Shown piece after piece: positions 5,401 to 7,825 of a stretch of 7,825 bases of DNA. Origin of the DNA: Helicobacter sp. (lineage in GTDB: Bacteria; Campylobacterota; Campylobacteria; Campylobacterales; Helicobacteraceae). Position 1 is the first letter of the stretch. Each line of letters starts with the position of its first letter. A model generated the notes under the pieces. That model was not told the DNA's origin. It made no database searches and saw nothing but the letters and a program-made list of their open reading frames with translations. The stretch spans positions 1-7,825 of the forward strand of contig NZ_JAIEFA010000075.1 of assembly GCF_029067145.1 (NCBI RefSeq), written 5' to 3'. A program made the translations under genes and the position numbers.

Positions 5401-7825
5401 CTAATCTTGTGGGTGGGAATCTCGTACGGATAGACATTGATAATAAGCTTGTCCGAAACTAATACCGCCGTCATTGCAAGGAATTTGATGGTGCAAAAAG
5501 ACTTTTTTGCCCTCTAGGGCTTCCAATGTCAATTGTGTTAAGAGTTTGTTTTGAAAACATCCGCCACTAAGTGCAATATACGCAGAATCTTGCACAATTG
5601 TTGCGATGATTTGTGCTAAAGTATAATGAAAATTGAGTGCAATTTGCGCTAAAGGAATCGCATTTTGCAAATCTTGATAAATGGCTTGAATTAAAAATTG
5701 CCATAAGATAAGATTATCTTTTATTTTAAAAGGATAAGCCTTTGGAGTTTTATCTTTTGCGGCAAGAGATTCCAAAATCATTCCCCCCTCTCCCTCATAA
5801 TCTGCTTTCAAACAAACTCCACAAAGTGCGCTTACCGCGTCAAATAATCTTCCCACAGAATTGCAAAGTATTTTTTTGTCTGATTGGTGAAAATGATAGA
5901 AAGCTTCCAAGATAGATTCCCCAAATTCTTGCTTGAGAGATTCTAATAAGGGTAGATTCAATTTCGCATAATCCTCTTTAAAAGTGCTAAAAAGGACTTC
6001 CAAACCAAGTCGCCTAATATCTTTGATAGCTTTTTCGCCTCCCAAAAGTGCAAAATTATCAAAATGCGCAATACGAGAAAATTCCAAAGGCTTGTTGGGA
6101 TTCCATTTCAAAAACTCGCCACCCCAAATTTTGCCATCTACTCCATAGCCTGTGCCATCAAAAATTACACCCAAAACTTCGTGTTCAATGGAATTTTCTG
6201 CAATATTAGAAAGCAAATGTGCGAAATGGTGTTGGACGAAGTGGGTTTGTGTGTTTTTATCTATAAAATCTCTTTGTGTGTAGTTTGGGTGCAAATCCAA
6301 TACAGAGGTTTTAAAACTTGCTTGGTATTGTGCGCAAAAAAGTTGTTGTGTATTAACAAAATTGTTGAGACTTGATGGATTATCCAAATCTCCCAAATGC
6401 GGACTTAAAAGGGTTTTGTTGCGGAAGTGCAAACAAAAAGTTGCTTTTTGTTGCGCTCCTAAGGCAATGAAATTTTGAGAATTGCTTGCAAAATGTGGCA
6501 AAGAAATATCGCATAAAAACCCCCTAGCACGACGCATAACTTGGAAATTTTCCAAAAGATTCCTTTCTTTTAAATGATAAGATTGCATTAAGCTATCGTC
6601 TATTGCGTTTAGAATCTCGCGATTATAGGATAAGATTCCGTCGCATACCTCGCCTAGACGTTCTATAATTGTATTAAAACTTTTGATGATAGGCTCTCCA
6701 CTCAAATTTGCACTTGTAAAAATCAGCGGAAAGTCTAATGCTTTAGTTAGTAAATAATGCAGAGGCGTATAAGGCAGAATAATGCCTAAAGTCTTGAGAT
6801 TTGGGGCAATGCAGTGCAGTGGCAGGGCGTGGGATTTAGTATGAGATTCCGCATTTTTTACCTCTGCAAGTAGAATCGGAGCAATCGGTGAGGTTAAAAT
6901 TTCCTTTTCATCTGCGTTTAATTGCGCATAATGTTCCGCCATTTTTAAGTCTTTACATAGAATCGCAAAAGGCTTTCTAGGGCGGTGTTTGCGCTCTCTT
7001 AAAAGTGTGATTGCTTCGGTGTTGAGCGCATTGCATACAAGCGCATAGCCCCCAATTCCTTTAATGGCTAAGATTTTGCCCTTTTTTAAATCCTTAATCG
7101 CCTCTTCTAAAGGATTGTGTGCAAAATGTAGATTGTGTGCCTTTGCTCTCTCATAGAGTTCGGAATCGGGAATGCTTTTTAGGAATTCTTTTGCGGCAAT
7201 AAAATCCTTTAAACGATGAGTATAAAATAGTTTTGGTCCGCAAACTTGACAGCAGTTAATTTCTGAATGGAATCTGCGTGAATTTGGATTATTGTATTCG
7301 TTTTGGCATTCTTTGCACATTTTAAACTTTTGCATTGCAGTATTTTTTCTATCATAGGGCAAGGCAGAGATGAGGCTATACCGCGCACCGCAATTTGTGC
7401 AACTAATAAACGGATAGCCAAAGCGGCGATTATTAGGGTCAAGCAATTCTTCTAAGCAATCTTGACAAAGCGCAATATCTGCTGGAATCGTGGCACTTAA
7501 AAGAGAGCTTTGTTTGCTTTGTTGAATCGTAAAATCTTGATAAAGTTTATGCGTGGGACAAGGATTTTGGGAGAAATGCAAGATTTTTGCTGCTTTTGGA
7601 GGATTTTGTAAATCTTTTGCAAAGGCTTCTAAGTCTTTTTTGCTTCCTTGTGCGAGGATAAAAACTCCTTGCGTATCGTTGCATACGAAGCCTTTCAGGT
7701 GGTGTTTGGTCGCGATTCTATATACAAAAGGGCGGAATCCCACGCCTTGCACTACGCCTTGCAAGCGAAATTCATAGCTTAGAAGTGGAGGGTTGGGAGG
7801 GCTTTTTGAATGGTCTGTTTTGTTT
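5401..7825 (-). CDS. hypF: Carbamoyltransferase HypF for [NiFe] hydrogenase maturation (5' end outside the window)
   Basis: HypF uses carbamoyl phosphate and ATP to load a carbamoyl group onto the C-terminal cysteine of HypE, the source of the cyanide ligands of [NiFe] hydrogenases; it acts in the cytoplasm. Numbering from TTG 7764, 787 residues follow. An acylphosphatase domain has VQGVGFRPF with R11, and N29, as probable catalytic residues. Two zinc fingers of the form C-x2-C-x18-C-x2-C occur at C100-C125 and C150-C175. A YrdC-like domain (about 215-395) includes KGIGGYALVCNA and KHRPRKPFAILC. A Kae1-like domain (about 410-780) carries QHHFAH (511-516), FDGTGYG, SGGCFQN and NDGGISFGQ. The frame stays open from 7764 to the right edge with no ATG, GTG or TTG, and YEFRLQG just before TTG looks like the first strand of the acylphosphatase fold, so the true start is probably beyond 7825. 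It converges on petC and has no hyp neighbour in view. Confidence 0.95.
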   Translation of the reverse strand, partial: NKTDHSKSPPNPPLLSYEFRLQGVVQGVGFRPFVYRIATKHHLKGFVCNDTQGVFILAQGSKKDLEAFAKDLQNPPKAAKILHFSQNPCPTHKLYQDFTIQQSKQSSLLSATIPADIALCQDCLEELLDPNNRRFGYPFISCTNCGARYSLISALPYDRKNTAMQKFKMCKECQNEYNNPNSRRFHSEINCCQVCGPKLFYTHRLKDFIAAKEFLKSIPDSELYERAKAHNLHFAHNPLEEAIKDLKKGKILAIKGIGGYALVCNALNTEAITLLRERKHRPRKPFAILCKDLKMAEHYAQLNADEKEILTSPIAPILLAEVKNAESHTKSHALPLHCIAPNLKTLGIILPYTPLHYLLTKALDFPLIFTSANLSGEPIIKSFNTIIERLGEVCDGILSYNREILNAIDDSLMQSYHLKERNLLENFQVMRRARGFLCDISLPHFASNSQNFIALGAQQKATFCLHFRNKTLLSPHLGDLDNPSSLNNFVNTQQLFCAQYQASFKTSVLDLHPNYTQRDFIDKNTQTHFVQHHFAHLLSNIAENSIEHEVLGVIFDGTGYGVDGKIWGGEFLKWNPNKPLEFSRIAHFDNFALLGGEKAIKDIRRLGLEVLFSTFKEDYAKLNLPLLESLKQEFGESILEAFYHFHQSDKKILCNSVGRLFDAVSALCGVCLKADYEGEGGMILESLAAKDKTPKAYPFKIKDNLILWQFLIQAIYQDLQNAIPLAQIALNFHYTLAQIIATIVQDSAYIALSGGCFQNKLLTQLTLEALEGKKVFLHHQIPCNDGGISFGQAYYQCLSVRDSHPQD

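Noticed and set aside
6064..6375. Plus-strand open frame of 103 codons inside hypF
   Set aside because: It is fully antisense to conserved HypF motifs, and its translation shows no recognisable features.

Overview
The window reads as chromosomal DNA from a member of the Campylobacterota, most likely an enterohepatic Helicobacter or a close relative. The evidence is the AT-rich composition, a petA-petB-petC cluster whose third gene encodes a two-haem cytochrome of the kind typical of this group, purine-rich ribosome binding sites, and a hypF gene for [NiFe] hydrogenase maturation. The genus is an inference; the phylum-level assignment is firmer.

Layout, left to right. (1) Positions 24-1439 hold two tightly spaced plus-strand genes, each interrupted by one single-base frame change. 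The first would encode a small protein with a Walker A motif (GKENVGKT), the second an exported or membrane-anchored protein of unknown function. They look like a decaying accessory operon, although two indel errors in the sequence would look the same. (2) Positions 1440-2683 hold a single-domain bacterial voltage-gated cation channel (1617-2306, NavBac family). It is bracketed by two diverged copies of a hairpin-rich intergenic repeat, and outside those by a perfect 10-bp inverted repeat. Its selectivity filter, TGDSWSE, differs from the usual TLESWSM in a direction known to favour calcium. (3) Positions 2684-5275 hold petA, petB and petC, the complete cytochrome bc complex: Rieske iron-sulfur protein, cytochrome b and dihaem cytochrome c. 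A promoter candidate lies just upstream and a hairpin terminator just downstream. (4) Positions 5401-7825, on the minus strand and convergent with petC, hold hypF. Its 5' end runs off the right edge of the window.

The pet complex takes electrons from the quinone pool and passes them to periplasmic cytochromes while moving protons. HypF supplies the cyanide ligands of [NiFe] hydrogenases, which in these bacteria feed electrons from H2 into the quinone pool. The two loci therefore serve the same respiratory chain but are not one operon. The channel locus and the broken pair look like accessory content beside this core respiratory block.

No tRNA, rRNA, CRISPR array or transposase gene was recognised. 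The most promising unusual features are the acidic channel filter combined with a very short C-terminus, and the repeat-bracketed organisation of the channel gene.
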